Source of the DNA: Phycisphaerae bacterium
GTDB taxonomy: Bacteria; Planctomycetota; Phycisphaerae; SM23-33
Direction: 5' to 3'
NCBI GenBank assembly: GCA_030745875.1
Contig: JASLNT010000059.1
Span: 1-64,000 of the forward strand
Length of the DNA: 64,000 nt
Shown: positions 26,501 through 35,190 of the stretch, piece after piece
Layout of the letters: the number at the start of each line of letters is the position of its first letter
How positions within the stretch are numbered: position 1 is the first letter of the stretch
Notes under the pieces: generated by a model
What the model saw: only the letters and a program-made list of their open reading frames with translations
The model's database searches: none
Told to the model about the DNA's origin: nothing
Made by a program: the position numbers and the translations under genes

Positions 26501-26694
26501 TCTGCGTAAAGCGTGTGGACTACGAAATTCCTTCGCCTCGCCAGCGACGTCGCCAGATCCGTATTGCTGTGTCCGAGCAGCACGCACACTCCGCCTGCGA
26601 TATTGGAGGTGTCGATCAGTTTCTCAGCCGCAATCGCCGAACCGGAGAGGCAAAGGAGCAGACACACACCCAGGGTCGTCATTCTTGCGTTCAT
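23581..26694 (-). CDS. PQQ-like beta-propeller protein with methyltransferase-like N-domain
   Basis: 1037 residues; signal peptide about 1-22; AGAGGTCC before the ATG. Residues about 30-170 resemble a Rossmann methyltransferase core (VCVLLGHSNTDLATSLARR, VNVLVIDNYAAM, LKEINRVLAPLGTLFLSGG) but without the usual GxGxG binding loop. The remainder holds PQQ-type propeller strands (DAKTGEVLQ, ASSGKEKWRTEP, DIRSGAEKWRSEV, NAKDGSKLWETPVGG), probably two propellers separated by a histidine-rich segment (HHHHRCYRN). PQQ binding itself is not shown. It starts 25 bases after the sulfatase gene ending at 26719 and is probably in its operon. Confidence 0.85.
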   Translation of the reverse strand: MNARMTTLGVCLLLCLSGSAIAAEKLIDTSNIAGGVCVLLGHSNTDLATSLARRRNFVVHTLYADWKTARTEAAKLRAAGLHGRVSTGVYEGSALPYGPSIVNVLVIDNYAAMKARGLSLKEINRVLAPLGTLFLSGGEKLIEELKSAGFKRVRTDGRRIRAEKPWPAEIDQWTHYCHGPDSNPVARDKLVGPPKHYQWTAPPLWMRAHDSDSSVNSLVSASGRIFYMVDEGPISLPGQHSLPDKWFVVARDAFNGVLLWKKPVEKWGWRQWKDTWFKCRPGVFPISINRRLVAVGDDVYVTLGYRAPVSRLDAKTGEVLQVYADTERTNEIIRTEDRLIFSMNSDAGVKIACLDASSGKEKWRTEPKYKGTTKDYIKFKSMRGVVKPTKLDPGVNLSVGEDIICLLDHRDVVCLDIRSGAEKWRSEVADEEGDAWMGSLIVGKDAVICATAKTLYSLSPKTGKKLWTKTKRPLGHLWYEWKDVFVIGGLVWTYGPKVEKQLGKFRSSWPAAMNGYDPKTGKTVKTVSLGNIFTAHHHHRCYRNKATDRYILTSRRGTEFVDLTGAEHSVHNWLRGICHMGMMPANGLQYAPPHPCRCYINENLPGFNAIASDWASSPQPVKPRPPLEKGPAYGEISNANSIQAGAGDWPTYRGDAIRSGTARCKLPTKLKRLWTVKAGGKLSAPVIAAGKLFISAVDDYYVLALNAKDGSKLWETPVGGRVDSPPTYYKGTVLLGCADGYVYCLRADDGEFVWRFRAAPEQRLIGAFSRLESAWPVNGSVLVHKGVAYFAAGRSSYLDGGIRVYALNPTTGALLNRAKLSGPETDFSNTKAHFTYDKGPGTKCDIMQADENGVYLRDKAFDLALKPQASKKIENRVRPLGGFLDDTYFRRAMWYYGKMGNYGQLVVHQGDDAYIVRMFHNRRLLDPKNYFTPGKDGYRIIAVSEGWKKDIPVRVRAMAIAGGQLILSGPPDVVGAKDPLGAFEGRKGAMIRTLATSDGKQIAEYKLDSPPVFNGLAAAGGRLYIVTTDGNVRCFGK

Positions 26695-26718
26695 ATTGGA
26701 CCTCTTGCGTTCCGGTAA

Positions 26719-28374
26719 TCAATCGTTCCAGTGCGCGTCGATCACCTTCTGTATGCGCGGATACTTTTCATCCGTTTCGCCCAGGTCCTTCCTGAGCTTC
26801 TTGAGTTGTTTCTTCAGCCCGGCGATGATGTTCTTGTACTCCTTGTCGCCGTAGCGGTTGTTCATTTCGCCGGGGTCTTTGGTCAGGTCGTAGAACTCCC
26901 AGGCGACTGGCGTATCGGCCCAGTAGCGGTTGCCCCCGTGTCTTGTGACGGGCTTGTTCTTGTGGGTGTCGGTGAAGTCGCATCCGTAGAAGAATATCAG
27001 CTTGTACTTTTGCGTTCGAATCCCGAAGTGGGCCGGATTATTGTGCCCGTGGGCCATGTGCATCCAGTAGCGGTAGTAGGTCGCTTCCGGCCAATCGTCG
27101 GGCTTAGGCTTGCCTTGCAGTCCGGCTGCGAAGGACCGCCCCTGCATGTATGAAGGCGTCTTGACCCCGGCCAGGTCCAGCATAGTCGGGGCGAAGTCCG
27201 TGTTGTTGATGACCCAGTTGTTGCGGCTGCCGGGCTTGATCAGTTTGGGGTAGCGAACCAGCATGCCCATACGCATTGCTTCGTCGTACATCCATCGCTT
27301 GTCGATGAAATCGTGCTCGCCCAGGAAGAACCCCTGATCGCCGCAGCAGAAGATTACAGTGTTGTCCATCAGCCCGCTTTTGCGGAGGTGGGCGAAGAGT
27401 CGCTTGAGGTTGTCGTCGACTCCCTTTACGCACCGCAGGAATCGCTTGGCGTACTTCTGGTAGGCCTGGTGGGTGTACTCGCGGTCGGGCAAGCTCTTGT
27501 CGATCCGCATGTGCATGCCCATGTTGCGGCGCGTCATGCGTTTGGACATTGACGATCCGATCACGTGAATGAGTTCGTCGTTCTTACCGCGAGTTGCTAT
27601 CGACCCGAAGTTCTTACCCGGTTGATCGTACATGTTGTCCGGTTCGGGGATTTCGACGTCTTCGAGATAGTTGTCGTAGCGCTTGGCGTATTCGAACATG
27701 TCGTGCGGCGCTTTGTAGTGCAGCATGCAGAAGAACGGCTTGTCGGCCGGTCGCTTCTTGTCGAGCCATTTCAAGGTGATGTCGGTAATGACGTCAGAGG
27801 AGTGGCCCTCGAACTTCAGGACGTTGGCGGTTTTGGTCATCGTGCTGTCAATCCGCACCCTTTGGGACGTCCCGCCGTCGCTGGTGTACAGGATCGGGTT
27901 GTGGTATCGCCCCTGACCGGGCAGGACGCAGTAGTAGTCGAAGCTCGACGGGTCGACCTTGAGATGCCACTTGCCGATAACAGCGGTCGCGTATCCGGCT
28001 TTTTTCATCTCCATGGGCAGGTAATGCTTGCTCGCGGGCAGTGTGCTGTAAAGGTCCAGCACTCCGTTTGTCTGACAGTGCTGACCGGTTATGATGTTCG
28101 CTCTGCTTGGGGTGCATATGGAATTCGTGCAGAACACGTTCTCCATCAGCATGCCTTCTTTGGCGAGCGTGTCGATCGTTGGCGTTGGGTTGAGTTTCGC
28201 CAATCGCCCGCCGTAGGCGCCTATCCCCTGGGTTGTGTGATCGTCAGCCATTATGAACAGAATATTCGGGCGCTTCGGTTCGTCGCTTTTGGACGCCCCG
28301 AAAGCCGTCCGTCCGGCGAGTCCAACTCCGGCGGCGGTGCAGAATCTCAGGAAACTACGTCGCGTTGTTTTCAC
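26719..28374 (-). CDS. Cys-type sulfatase, Tat-exported
   Basis: 551 residues starting with GTG at 28374 behind AAGGAAGACAACT. Twin-arginine signal TTRRSFLRF, cut near AFGA. The alkaline-phosphatase-fold sulfatase domain begins RPNILFIMADDHT with metal Asp residues, and the C-x-P-x-R motif is ICTPSR with Cys87 to become formylglycine. GKWHLKV and the later FCCGDQGFFLGEHDF (metal and substrate site) are also present. It should remove sulfate from a glycan in the periplasm or outside. Activation needs FGE or anSME, neither in this window. Downstream is the PQQ-like propeller gene; divergent is the Gfo/Idh/MocA gene. Confidence 0.95.
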   Translation of the reverse strand: MKTTRRSFLRFCTAAGVGLAGRTAFGASKSDEPKRPNILFIMADDHTTQGIGAYGGRLAKLNPTPTIDTLAKEGMLMENVFCTNSICTPSRANIITGQHCQTNGVLDLYSTLPASKHYLPMEMKKAGYATAVIGKWHLKVDPSSFDYYCVLPGQGRYHNPILYTSDGGTSQRVRIDSTMTKTANVLKFEGHSSDVITDITLKWLDKKRPADKPFFCMLHYKAPHDMFEYAKRYDNYLEDVEIPEPDNMYDQPGKNFGSIATRGKNDELIHVIGSSMSKRMTRRNMGMHMRIDKSLPDREYTHQAYQKYAKRFLRCVKGVDDNLKRLFAHLRKSGLMDNTVIFCCGDQGFFLGEHDFIDKRWMYDEAMRMGMLVRYPKLIKPGSRNNWVINNTDFAPTMLDLAGVKTPSYMQGRSFAAGLQGKPKPDDWPEATYYRYWMHMAHGHNNPAHFGIRTQKYKLIFFYGCDFTDTHKNKPVTRHGGNRYWADTPVAWEFYDLTKDPGEMNNRYGDKEYKNIIAGLKKQLKKLRKDLGETDEKYPRIQKVIDAHWND

Positions 28375-28474
28375 AGTTGTCTTCCTTTCATGCGGACTGT
28401 CGGGAGGGGCGGCGTGTCAGGCGATGATTCTACCCTTTCCAGCCGATCTTACCAACCATGCTGTTCGCGACGGC

Positions 28475-28504
28475 TTGACGTATGGGAAACCACGCGGATA
28501 TATT
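28475..28504 (+). promoter_or_regulatory. Sigma-70-like promoter of Gfo/Idh/MocA gene
   Basis: TTGACG (28475-28480) and TATATT (28499-28504) are 18 bases apart. Transcription would start near 28511, about 33 bases before the ATG at 28544, which has AAGGACAA in front. Confidence 0.6.
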
Positions 28505-28543
28505 GACGCTTCAATCAAGTAACCGCCAACAAGGACAACTCAT

Positions 28544-29944
28544 ATGTCATCGAACATGAATGCAGCGAAAGTCTCGCGTCGCACTGTTCTCGCCGCCGGA
28601 GCCGCACTCCCGCTTTTCATCCCGCGATCCGTGTTGAGCGGGGCTCCGGGCAAGCCCGCGCCGAGCGATAAGCTACAGGTCGCCGCCGTAGGCATCGGCG
28701 GGATGGGCAAGAACTATATCCGCGGATGCGGGAACACCATCGATGTTGTGAGCCTGTGCGACCTGGACCACCGCTTTGCGGGCAGGGTGTTCAATCGATA
28801 CTCAAAGGCCTCCCGCTATCACGACTTCCGACGCATGTTCGACAAGGAAGCCAAAAAGTTCGACGCCCTGATAATCGCGACTCCCGACCATACGCATTCG
28901 GTTGTCCTGTCGGCGGCTTTGAAGCTGAAGAAGCACATCTACTGCGCCAAACCGCTCACGCACAGTATCGGCGAGGCCCGCAAGATCCGCCAGGCGGTGC
29001 TGGCGGCTCGGGATATCGTCACCAAGTCAAGCGTGCAATCGTCGGGCACGGACAAGTCCCGCAGCACCACTGAACTTTTGGGCACGGGAGTGATCGGTCC
29101 GATTCGTCAACTGCACATCTGGTGCGATCACCCCAAGTACCCATGCCTGCAGGCCCGCCCGAAAGACAAACAGAACCCTCCGGGCGGGATGGACTGGGAC
29201 TTGTGGATCGGCCCGGCGCCCAAACGTCCTTACCATTCGGCGTACCATCCGGGAAAGTGGCGGTCGTGGTGGGATTTCGGTACGGGGACGGTCGGCGACA
29301 TGACCTGTCATACGTTCCACGTTTATTTCAAGGAGCTTCAGCTCGGGGCTCCGACTGTGATATCGTCCAGCACGACGCACAAATTCACCGGTTATTTCGG
29401 CGGGCGCGTCTCGACGCCGGAATGCCAGGGCAACGCAAACACCGTCACCTGGAAGTTCCCCGCCCGAGGGACGCTCCCTCCGTTGCGCGTCCACTGGTAC
29501 GACGGCGGGATCAAGCCCAACCGCCCGGAAGAACTCGACGACAAGCTCGCGCTTCCGGCGATGGGTTTATTGTTCGAGGGCGAAAAGGGCAAGCTGCTCA
29601 CCGGTTACGCCGGCGGGAATCCGTTTGGTGATCGGTGCGGTGTTGCCGGCGGACTGCTCCTGCCGGAAAAGACGTTCAAGGATTTCAAACAACCCGCCAG
29701 GACCATGCCCCGCTGCGATTACAAAGTTCACTACACCGAGTGGGTCGACTGCTGCAAGAGCGGTAAGAAGACGACTTGTCCCATAGAATTCGGATGCGAG
29801 ATGACCGAAATGGGTCTGCTTGGCGCCGTATCGCTACGCGCAAGACGCCTGATCCAGTGGGACGCCAATGCGATGAAAGTAACCAACTCCAACCAGGCCG
29901 ACAGCTACGTCGACCCACCGTATCTCAATGGTTGGTCGCTTTGA
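28544..29944 (+). CDS. Gfo/Idh/MocA-family oxidoreductase, Tat-exported
   Basis: 466 residues with a twin-arginine signal (SRRTVLAAGAALPLF). The NAD(P)-binding Rossmann domain starts LQVAAVGIGGMGKNYIRG (GxGxxG, about residues 45-60) and continues to DALIIATPDHTHSVV and KHIYCAKPLTHSI, where CAKP stands for the family EKP motif and keeps its Lys. The C-terminal dimerisation domain includes DWDLWIGPAPKRPYH, typical of the secreted planctomycete branch. Substrate is probably a sugar or derived alcohol. Export by Tat fits loading of the nicotinamide cofactor in the cytoplasm. Divergent from the sulfatase at 26719. Confidence 0.92.
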   Translation: MSSNMNAAKVSRRTVLAAGAALPLFIPRSVLSGAPGKPAPSDKLQVAAVGIGGMGKNYIRGCGNTIDVVSLCDLDHRFAGRVFNRYSKASRYHDFRRMFDKEAKKFDALIIATPDHTHSVVLSAALKLKKHIYCAKPLTHSIGEARKIRQAVLAARDIVTKSSVQSSGTDKSRSTTELLGTGVIGPIRQLHIWCDHPKYPCLQARPKDKQNPPGGMDWDLWIGPAPKRPYHSAYHPGKWRSWWDFGTGTVGDMTCHTFHVYFKELQLGAPTVISSSTTHKFTGYFGGRVSTPECQGNANTVTWKFPARGTLPPLRVHWYDGGIKPNRPEELDDKLALPAMGLLFEGEKGKLLTGYAGGNPFGDRCGVAGGLLLPEKTFKDFKQPARTMPRCDYKVHYTEWVDCCKSGKKTTCPIEFGCEMTEMGLLGAVSLRARRLIQWDANAMKVTNSNQADSYVDPPYLNGWSL

Positions 29945-30031
29945 TTTGAAATTTGTCGGCGAGTGCTGAATACGACATGGACCAGCAGGTTTGTGAATGT
30001 GTGCGGCATTTCGACACCCTTGTGTCAATCA

Positions 30032-30053
30032 CCCGCCGTTCGGCGGGCTCTTT
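30032..30053 (+). terminator. Hairpin, probable terminator of Gfo/Idh/MocA gene
   Basis: CCCGCCG (30032-30038), loop TT, CGGCGGG (30041-30047), followed by CTCTTT. The stem is strong but the T tract is poor, so this may be only a partial terminator. It lies 88 bases after the stop codon. Confidence 0.45.
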
Positions 30054-30172
30054 GTGCGATATAGGCCCTATTCCCAGGGCTCGCCTGCGGCTCACCCGGG
30101 GCTACTTTCAAGTCACCCTCCTTCGTCGGGCTTTACGACAAGGCGTACGGCAGACGGTTTCAGAGGCTCGCG

Positions 30173-31609
30173 CTACTCCTTCAGGCGTTGCATGATCGGT
30201 TTCTTGACGAATGCGGCGGGGCGCTGGCCTTTGCCCGGACGGTCAACGTCTCCGAGGTCAACGCGGGCTTTTTCGGCCAGTGCGAGCATGCGTTTAACGA
30301 CATCAGGATTAGACCCCGACACGTCCTTGTCTTCGTGGATGTCGCAGCTCAGGTCGAAGAGCTTCATAGTCGTCTTGCCCTCGGGCTTGCCCCAGTTCCG
30401 TTTGCGCGACTCAAGACCGAGTTCGAGCTTCCACTTGCCGGACCGGACGGCCTGCAACTGGTCCATCTGGTAGAAGTAGAAGGCGTCGTGCGGGCTGGAG
30501 GAGCCTTTCTTTCCGCTCATCAGGTCCATGATGTCGCGTCCGTCGATTATGCGGTCTTTCGGAGTTTTGGCTCCGGCCAGTTTGGCGAAGGTGGGCAGGA
30601 CGTCGATAGTTGACGTAAGTTCATCGCACGTTTTGCCCGCGGGTATCTTGCCCGGCCAGCGCATTACGCAGGGCACGCGCTGCCCGCCTTCGAGCGTTTG
30701 CCCCTTGCGTCCGCGCAGGGGCGCGTTGGACCCGCCGTTGCGCCCGGTCGAACCGTTGTCGGACGTGAAGATCACCAGCGTGTTGTCGTCGAGCTTCAGG
30801 TTCTTGAGCGTCTTGAGTATCTCGCCTGTAGACCAGTCGAGCTCTTCGGTCGCATCGCCGTATATTCCATTCTTCGACTTGCCGCGGAAATCCTTCGAGG
30901 CGTACAAGGGCAGGTGAACCATCGCATGGGGCAGGTAGATGAAGAAGGGATTGTTTTGGTTGGCTTTTATGAATTCGACGGCCTGTTCGGTATAGCGTTT
31001 GGTCAGCGTGTCCTGCTTGACGGGCGCTTCGATAACCTCTTCGTCGACCATCAGGGGCAGGGGGGGGCGTCCCTTGCTGTTCTTGCGTCCGCCCATGTCG
31101 TTGGAGTAGGGGATTCCGAAGTACGAGTCGAAGCCCTGGGCGGTTGGAAGGAATTCCGGCTGGTCGCCCAGATGCCACTTGCCGATGCACTTGGTCGCGT
31201 AACCCTGGGTCTTCAGGACTTCGGCGATTGTGATCTCGTTGGGGTTCAGGCCCTTGGGATCGCCCGGGAACAACACGCACAAGTTCCGCTGGTTCACGTG
31301 CATGTTCACGCGCCGCGGATAGCACCCGGTCATCAGACTCGAACGCGACGGAGTGCAGACGCTGCTGGTTACGTAGAAGCTGGTGAACCGCATGCCCTCG
31401 GCGGCCATCTTGTCCAGATGCGGCGTGCGGTTCTTCTTCGAACCGAAGCAGCCGATGTCGCCGTAGCCCATGTCGTCGATGAAGATCAGGATGAAGTTGG
31501 GCTTGTTTTCTTCTATTGCGGGGTTCTTTCCGAACGCCGAACCGCCAACCGTTATCGCCGCCGCGGCCGCGCCGATCTGCTTGAGGAAACTCCTGCGTGT
31601 ATTCGTCAT
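30173..31609 (-). CDS. Cys-type sulfatase, Tat-exported
   Basis: 478 residues; twin-arginine signal NTRRSFLKQ and Ala-rich h-region, AAGGAACGAACA before the ATG. Domain start KPNFILIFIDDMGYGDIGCFG with metal Asp pair; formylglycine motif VCTPSR with Cys85; GKWHLGD and the C-terminal metal site FTSDNGSTGRNGG are present. This is the arylsulfatase-A-like subgroup, acting on sulfated carbohydrate. The gene follows the HzsA-related gene by 33 bases on the same strand, so the two are probably one operon. The protein differs clearly from the other three sulfatases here, so substrates probably differ. Confidence 0.95.
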   Translation of the reverse strand: MTNTRRSFLKQIGAAAAAITVGGSAFGKNPAIEENKPNFILIFIDDMGYGDIGCFGSKKNRTPHLDKMAAEGMRFTSFYVTSSVCTPSRSSLMTGCYPRRVNMHVNQRNLCVLFPGDPKGLNPNEITIAEVLKTQGYATKCIGKWHLGDQPEFLPTAQGFDSYFGIPYSNDMGGRKNSKGRPPLPLMVDEEVIEAPVKQDTLTKRYTEQAVEFIKANQNNPFFIYLPHAMVHLPLYASKDFRGKSKNGIYGDATEELDWSTGEILKTLKNLKLDDNTLVIFTSDNGSTGRNGGSNAPLRGRKGQTLEGGQRVPCVMRWPGKIPAGKTCDELTSTIDVLPTFAKLAGAKTPKDRIIDGRDIMDLMSGKKGSSSPHDAFYFYQMDQLQAVRSGKWKLELGLESRKRNWGKPEGKTTMKLFDLSCDIHEDKDVSGSNPDVVKRMLALAEKARVDLGDVDRPGKGQRPAAFVKKPIMQRLKE

Positions 31610-31642
31610 TGTTCGTTCCTTATGGTGACAGGCTGTTGTCGG

Positions 31643-33805
31643 CTAGCGGTCCTTTACGGGCGTCGGGCACTTGGTGCTGATTGCTTCTTCAAATGTGGGA
31701 ACCGGGCGGAAATTCGGATGGTCCTTGAACTTCAGGTGCCTCCTGCCCCAGTACGATCCGTAATACACCCCGCTTGCATCGACCCACGTCGCCAGCTTCG
31801 CCAGTGCTGAAATCGGCAGCTTAGCCTTGTTTCCGGGGCAGCCCTTCATCACCTGTGCGATCAGCTTGCTCTTGTGCGAACCGATCGATTTCGGCGGGGA
31901 GTAGGGCGTGCCTTCCCAATCGGAGAATTCGCGATAGGTCGGGACCATTCTGCGACGCATCAGGGACTCGTACGATCGGGAGAACTGCGTGGTCAACTCC
32001 CCGGTCAGGTCGAGTTTGCCTGCGGGTTTCTCTGCTCCGTGACACTTTATGCAATGCTTGTCGAGCACGGGCTGGATGTACGTCGGGTAGTGCATCACCT
32101 GCTTTCCGGTCTTGTCGCCCGGTTGCGGTCCGGGGCTGGAGGGCGCACGCTTCATCGCCAACGGGAGCTTACCGCTGTGGGGCGGTGAATCGTTGGGCGT
32201 TTCGTGACAGCCGACGCAGGAACGTTTCTCGCCCGGGCGATAGTTCACGTACGTCCGTTCGCGCTGCAACTCCAGGTAGTTTTCGTCGAGCGCCTGGAAA
32301 TAGATGTTCCTGTCGGCGGGCACGGTGAAGTGCGCCGATCCGTCTTTTTCGACCGGTACTACGCCCCACATCGCCTTGCCCGCCAGTGCGGTTCCCAAAC
32401 TCGCCAGGCGTGTGTGGCGAGTGAGTTTTCCGCGCGGATCCCAGAATCGCCTGCAGTCCCACGGGCGGGGCAGCTGCTCCATTATGCGTATGTATTTCAC
32501 CTCGCCGCGTTTGATCCCCTCCATACCGTGATAGATGTCCTGCACGGTGCACAGCGCGAGATTCTTCGCGGCCAGTTTCTTGTCGCGAATTGACTTCAGG
32601 ATCGGCGGGGTCTTGCGCGTCCGCAGCGGATAAGGCTGCCAGCACGACGTTTCAGGCTCGGTGTGGATCTTGACGTGATCGCCGGCTTCGGTGAGCTTGT
32701 ACAGCCCATAGGCCTTCGGGTCGGACCACTTCTTGTCCGGATTATAGGCGACCAGGAATGTGTCTTTCGACAGCGGATACGGGTCCATGTACAACGGTCC
32801 GTTTCCATGCTTGACCCACTTTCCGTTGACCAGGTGGTTCCAACCGGGCTCCTGCTTTACGTCCACCGTCGGGGTGATGTAGGTCATCGGTTCGCGCGTG
32901 CGGATATTCTTCTTGGTGTCGATGCGGATCACCGTTCCGATTCCGCTCTGCGGCCAGTGGGGCGTGCCCAGCATTACGAACAGATTAGTGTGTCCGGGGA
33001 TTTGGCGGCCGTGGAGGAACGTGGGGGGCAGTTGAATATCGTTACCGTAAATCTCGACCGTTCCGCTTCCGTCGGGGTACATCGCCCAGAGGCATTTCAC
33101 GCCGATCTGCCCTTTGTCGACGTATTCCCAACGCGTATACATCACGCGCCCGTCTGACATCATCGCCGGCGAGAATTCGCTAACCGGGCTGTTGGTGAGT
33201 TTCTGGAGGTTCTTCCCGTCGCCGTCCATGCGGTACATCACCGTGGTCGACAGCACATCCGGCGAATCGCACAGCGTACCGTATTCGCACCGCGTCGAGA
33301 CCAGCATTATCCCACCGTCAGACAGGTAGCACGGGTGCATGTCGTCGGTCTGGTGGTAGTACATCCGCGCCGTCCCGCCCAGGAACGAGTTGTCGTACTT
33401 CTTGATGCGCGCCTGTTCGTCGGGGGGAGGGAATGTAAGTTGCTTCGGTCCGCTCGTGCGCACGCCCTTTTTCGGGTCTATACCGATCTCGAAGATACGG
33501 AAGCCCTCCTTGGGCGATTTCTTCCAGTCGAAGACGACTTTCTTCGCGTCGAAGTGCAGATCGAACCGCCCGAAGATTCCATCCTTCATTTCGGGGATCA
33601 AGTCGCGTACTTTCTTGGTCTTCATGTCCAGCACGCACAGATTCCCGCCGTACCGCCCGCACCCGTCGATGAAATCGGTGTAAAAGTGCGAGGAATGATA
33701 GGTCTGTCGCTTGACGAACAGCATTTTGTCGAAGTTCATCAGGGGATCGGCCGCCTGGGCCCAGGCGGTGAGCGACAGTATCGCTATAACAATTGTCTTT
33801 CTCAT
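31643..33805 (-). CDS. HzsA-related protein with two CxxCH haem motifs
   Basis: 720 residues from the ATG at 33805 (TTGGAGATTCCT upstream). Signal peptide about 1-17 (cut after AQA). The first 430 residues are propeller-like with PD40-type phrases (TNSPVSEFSPAMMSDGRVMYTRWEYVDKGQIG). The last 200 hold two c-type haem motifs, CVGCH in a segment about GEKRSCVGCHETPND and CIKCH in LDKHCIKCHG, so the protein probably carries two covalent haems in the periplasm. The family is named after hydrazine synthase alpha, but occurs widely in planctomycetes without anammox. Electron partner and substrate are unknown. The sulfatase gene lies 33 bases downstream. Two paralogues are at 42670 and 58329. Confidence 0.85.
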   Translation of the reverse strand: MRKTIVIAILSLTAWAQAADPLMNFDKMLFVKRQTYHSSHFYTDFIDGCGRYGGNLCVLDMKTKKVRDLIPEMKDGIFGRFDLHFDAKKVVFDWKKSPKEGFRIFEIGIDPKKGVRTSGPKQLTFPPPDEQARIKKYDNSFLGGTARMYYHQTDDMHPCYLSDGGIMLVSTRCEYGTLCDSPDVLSTTVMYRMDGDGKNLQKLTNSPVSEFSPAMMSDGRVMYTRWEYVDKGQIGVKCLWAMYPDGSGTVEIYGNDIQLPPTFLHGRQIPGHTNLFVMLGTPHWPQSGIGTVIRIDTKKNIRTREPMTYITPTVDVKQEPGWNHLVNGKWVKHGNGPLYMDPYPLSKDTFLVAYNPDKKWSDPKAYGLYKLTEAGDHVKIHTEPETSCWQPYPLRTRKTPPILKSIRDKKLAAKNLALCTVQDIYHGMEGIKRGEVKYIRIMEQLPRPWDCRRFWDPRGKLTRHTRLASLGTALAGKAMWGVVPVEKDGSAHFTVPADRNIYFQALDENYLELQRERTYVNYRPGEKRSCVGCHETPNDSPPHSGKLPLAMKRAPSSPGPQPGDKTGKQVMHYPTYIQPVLDKHCIKCHGAEKPAGKLDLTGELTTQFSRSYESLMRRRMVPTYREFSDWEGTPYSPPKSIGSHKSKLIAQVMKGCPGNKAKLPISALAKLATWVDASGVYYGSYWGRRHLKFKDHPNFRPVPTFEEAISTKCPTPVKDR

Positions 33806-33947
33806 AGGAATCTCCAATCGGGCAGCAATCAGGCGAACATTCATCGCGCCTCTCTAAATCTAACGCCCGCGAGGAAGTCAAATTGCCCGCCCGACAGCGC
33901 AGAGGCGAAGCGTGCGGATAGAAGTCTGCGGGCGGTGGGCCTTCACA

Positions 33948-35036
33948 CTATCTGCAGCCGAAGATCCTCTGCAGCCGCCAGGCTCCGTGGTGGTTGGTGA
34001 AGTCTATGTGGATGTGCCCTAGTTCCTGGGCGTGTCCGCCTAGTTTGAAGGCGCGGCCCCTTGCGGGGAAAGCCCTTTTTGCGTAGAGCTTGCCCAGCGG
34101 TGTTTTGGCGTGGACCGTTCCCAACTGTTTGAGTATATGCACGTCCGGCGCGATGGCGCATTCGGCGGCGAGTGCTTTGTAGTCTTTCTTGTCCAGGCAG
34201 GCGGTGATGAAGGCAACGGCCGGGCGCAGTTTCCTGAACTGCTTCTGCATTTTTGGCGCGGCCATTGGCGTGTTAACGCACTTGCGTCCGGAGACCCAGC
34301 GAATACCATTGCTCAGCAGGCGTCGGTGTCCCGGATTGGTCCAGGCCTTGGCGTCGTGTCCGCCCTGGAATCCGAAGACTTTGGAGCCCTTGTAATTGAC
34401 TGTCCAGGCGATGGGCTTGTCGCTCTTGGGGTGCTTGGTGGTCACCAGAACGTTGATCCCGTCGGCGAACGTCTGTCTGTAGTACGATTCGTCGTCGATC
34501 TCGAAATCCTTCATGCCCTTTGTTATCGGGTGATCGGTGTTTGCGATTTTCATCTGGTAACGATCGTGTGCGTAAGCGCTGCGCACGATCTTCTTACCGT
34601 CTTTTTCGCCGGCCTTCATCCAGTACTTGCATCCGGCGATCTTCTCGAATTCGGGCCAGTTCTGGCAGTTCGCCATCGCGTGATGCCACACCACCAGACC
34701 CACGCCTTTTTTCAGCAGCTTCAGGAAGTTGGTTTTCTGGGCGTCGGTGATCCCGCTGGAGAGGTTGAACATCAGGATCACGTCGTACTTGAACTTGGAG
34801 ATGTCGTCGAAAACACTGTAGGGCTTGCCTTTCCAGACTTCGCACGCGATGTCGCCGTGCCCGCCCCAGGCTTTTTCGAAGTTCTTCTTGTCGTATCCGT
34901 GCCCGCCGACCAGTATGACAACTCTCAGCGGCTTGATTCCCGCTTTCGTCGGGGGAGCTTTGTCCACAGCCGACATTTCAGACGCCATACCGGCAACCAG
35001 CAAGACCGCCATAACAGTTACAATCGCCTTACGCAT
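33948..35036 (-). CDS. ThuA-domain protein with C-terminal extension
   Basis: 362 residues; signal peptide about 1-23; AAAAAGGAGTTTGTT before the ATG. The ThuA domain (about 37-250) is a class I glutamine amidotransferase-like fold: LRVVILVGGHGYDKKNF, YDVILMF, GVGLVVWHHAMANCQNWPEF, IANTDHPITKGMKDFEI, KVFGFQGGHDAKAW. ThuA proteins take part in disaccharide metabolism through an undefined reaction. Residues about 255-362 form an extra alpha/beta domain ending HIHIDFTNHHGAWRLQRIFG that looks NTF2-like. It lies upstream of the HzsA-related/sulfatase pair on the same strand, 142 bases away. Confidence 0.88.
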   Translation of the reverse strand: MRKAIVTVMAVLLVAGMASEMSAVDKAPPTKAGIKPLRVVILVGGHGYDKKNFEKAWGGHGDIACEVWKGKPYSVFDDISKFKYDVILMFNLSSGITDAQKTNFLKLLKKGVGLVVWHHAMANCQNWPEFEKIAGCKYWMKAGEKDGKKIVRSAYAHDRYQMKIANTDHPITKGMKDFEIDDESYYRQTFADGINVLVTTKHPKSDKPIAWTVNYKGSKVFGFQGGHDAKAWTNPGHRRLLSNGIRWVSGRKCVNTPMAAPKMQKQFRKLRPAVAFITACLDKKDYKALAAECAIAPDVHILKQLGTVHAKTPLGKLYAKRAFPARGRAFKLGGHAQELGHIHIDFTNHHGAWRLQRIFGCR

Positions 35037-35190
35037 AACAAACTCCTTTTTGGAAGCAGCTGTCTGAATGTCCCGTCGATTTTGACGGGGCGTACATATG
35101 CATTATCGCCCGCAGCGGCGCGCCAGGCAAGTGCCTGGAGCGATACATTCGCGTTGGAGCCCCGTACGGACTGCTTTCCATCATCGTGCG

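Noticed and set aside
27565-28506. 313-codon antisense frame over a sulfatase
   Set aside because: The opposite strand has complete sulfatase motifs and a Tat signal.
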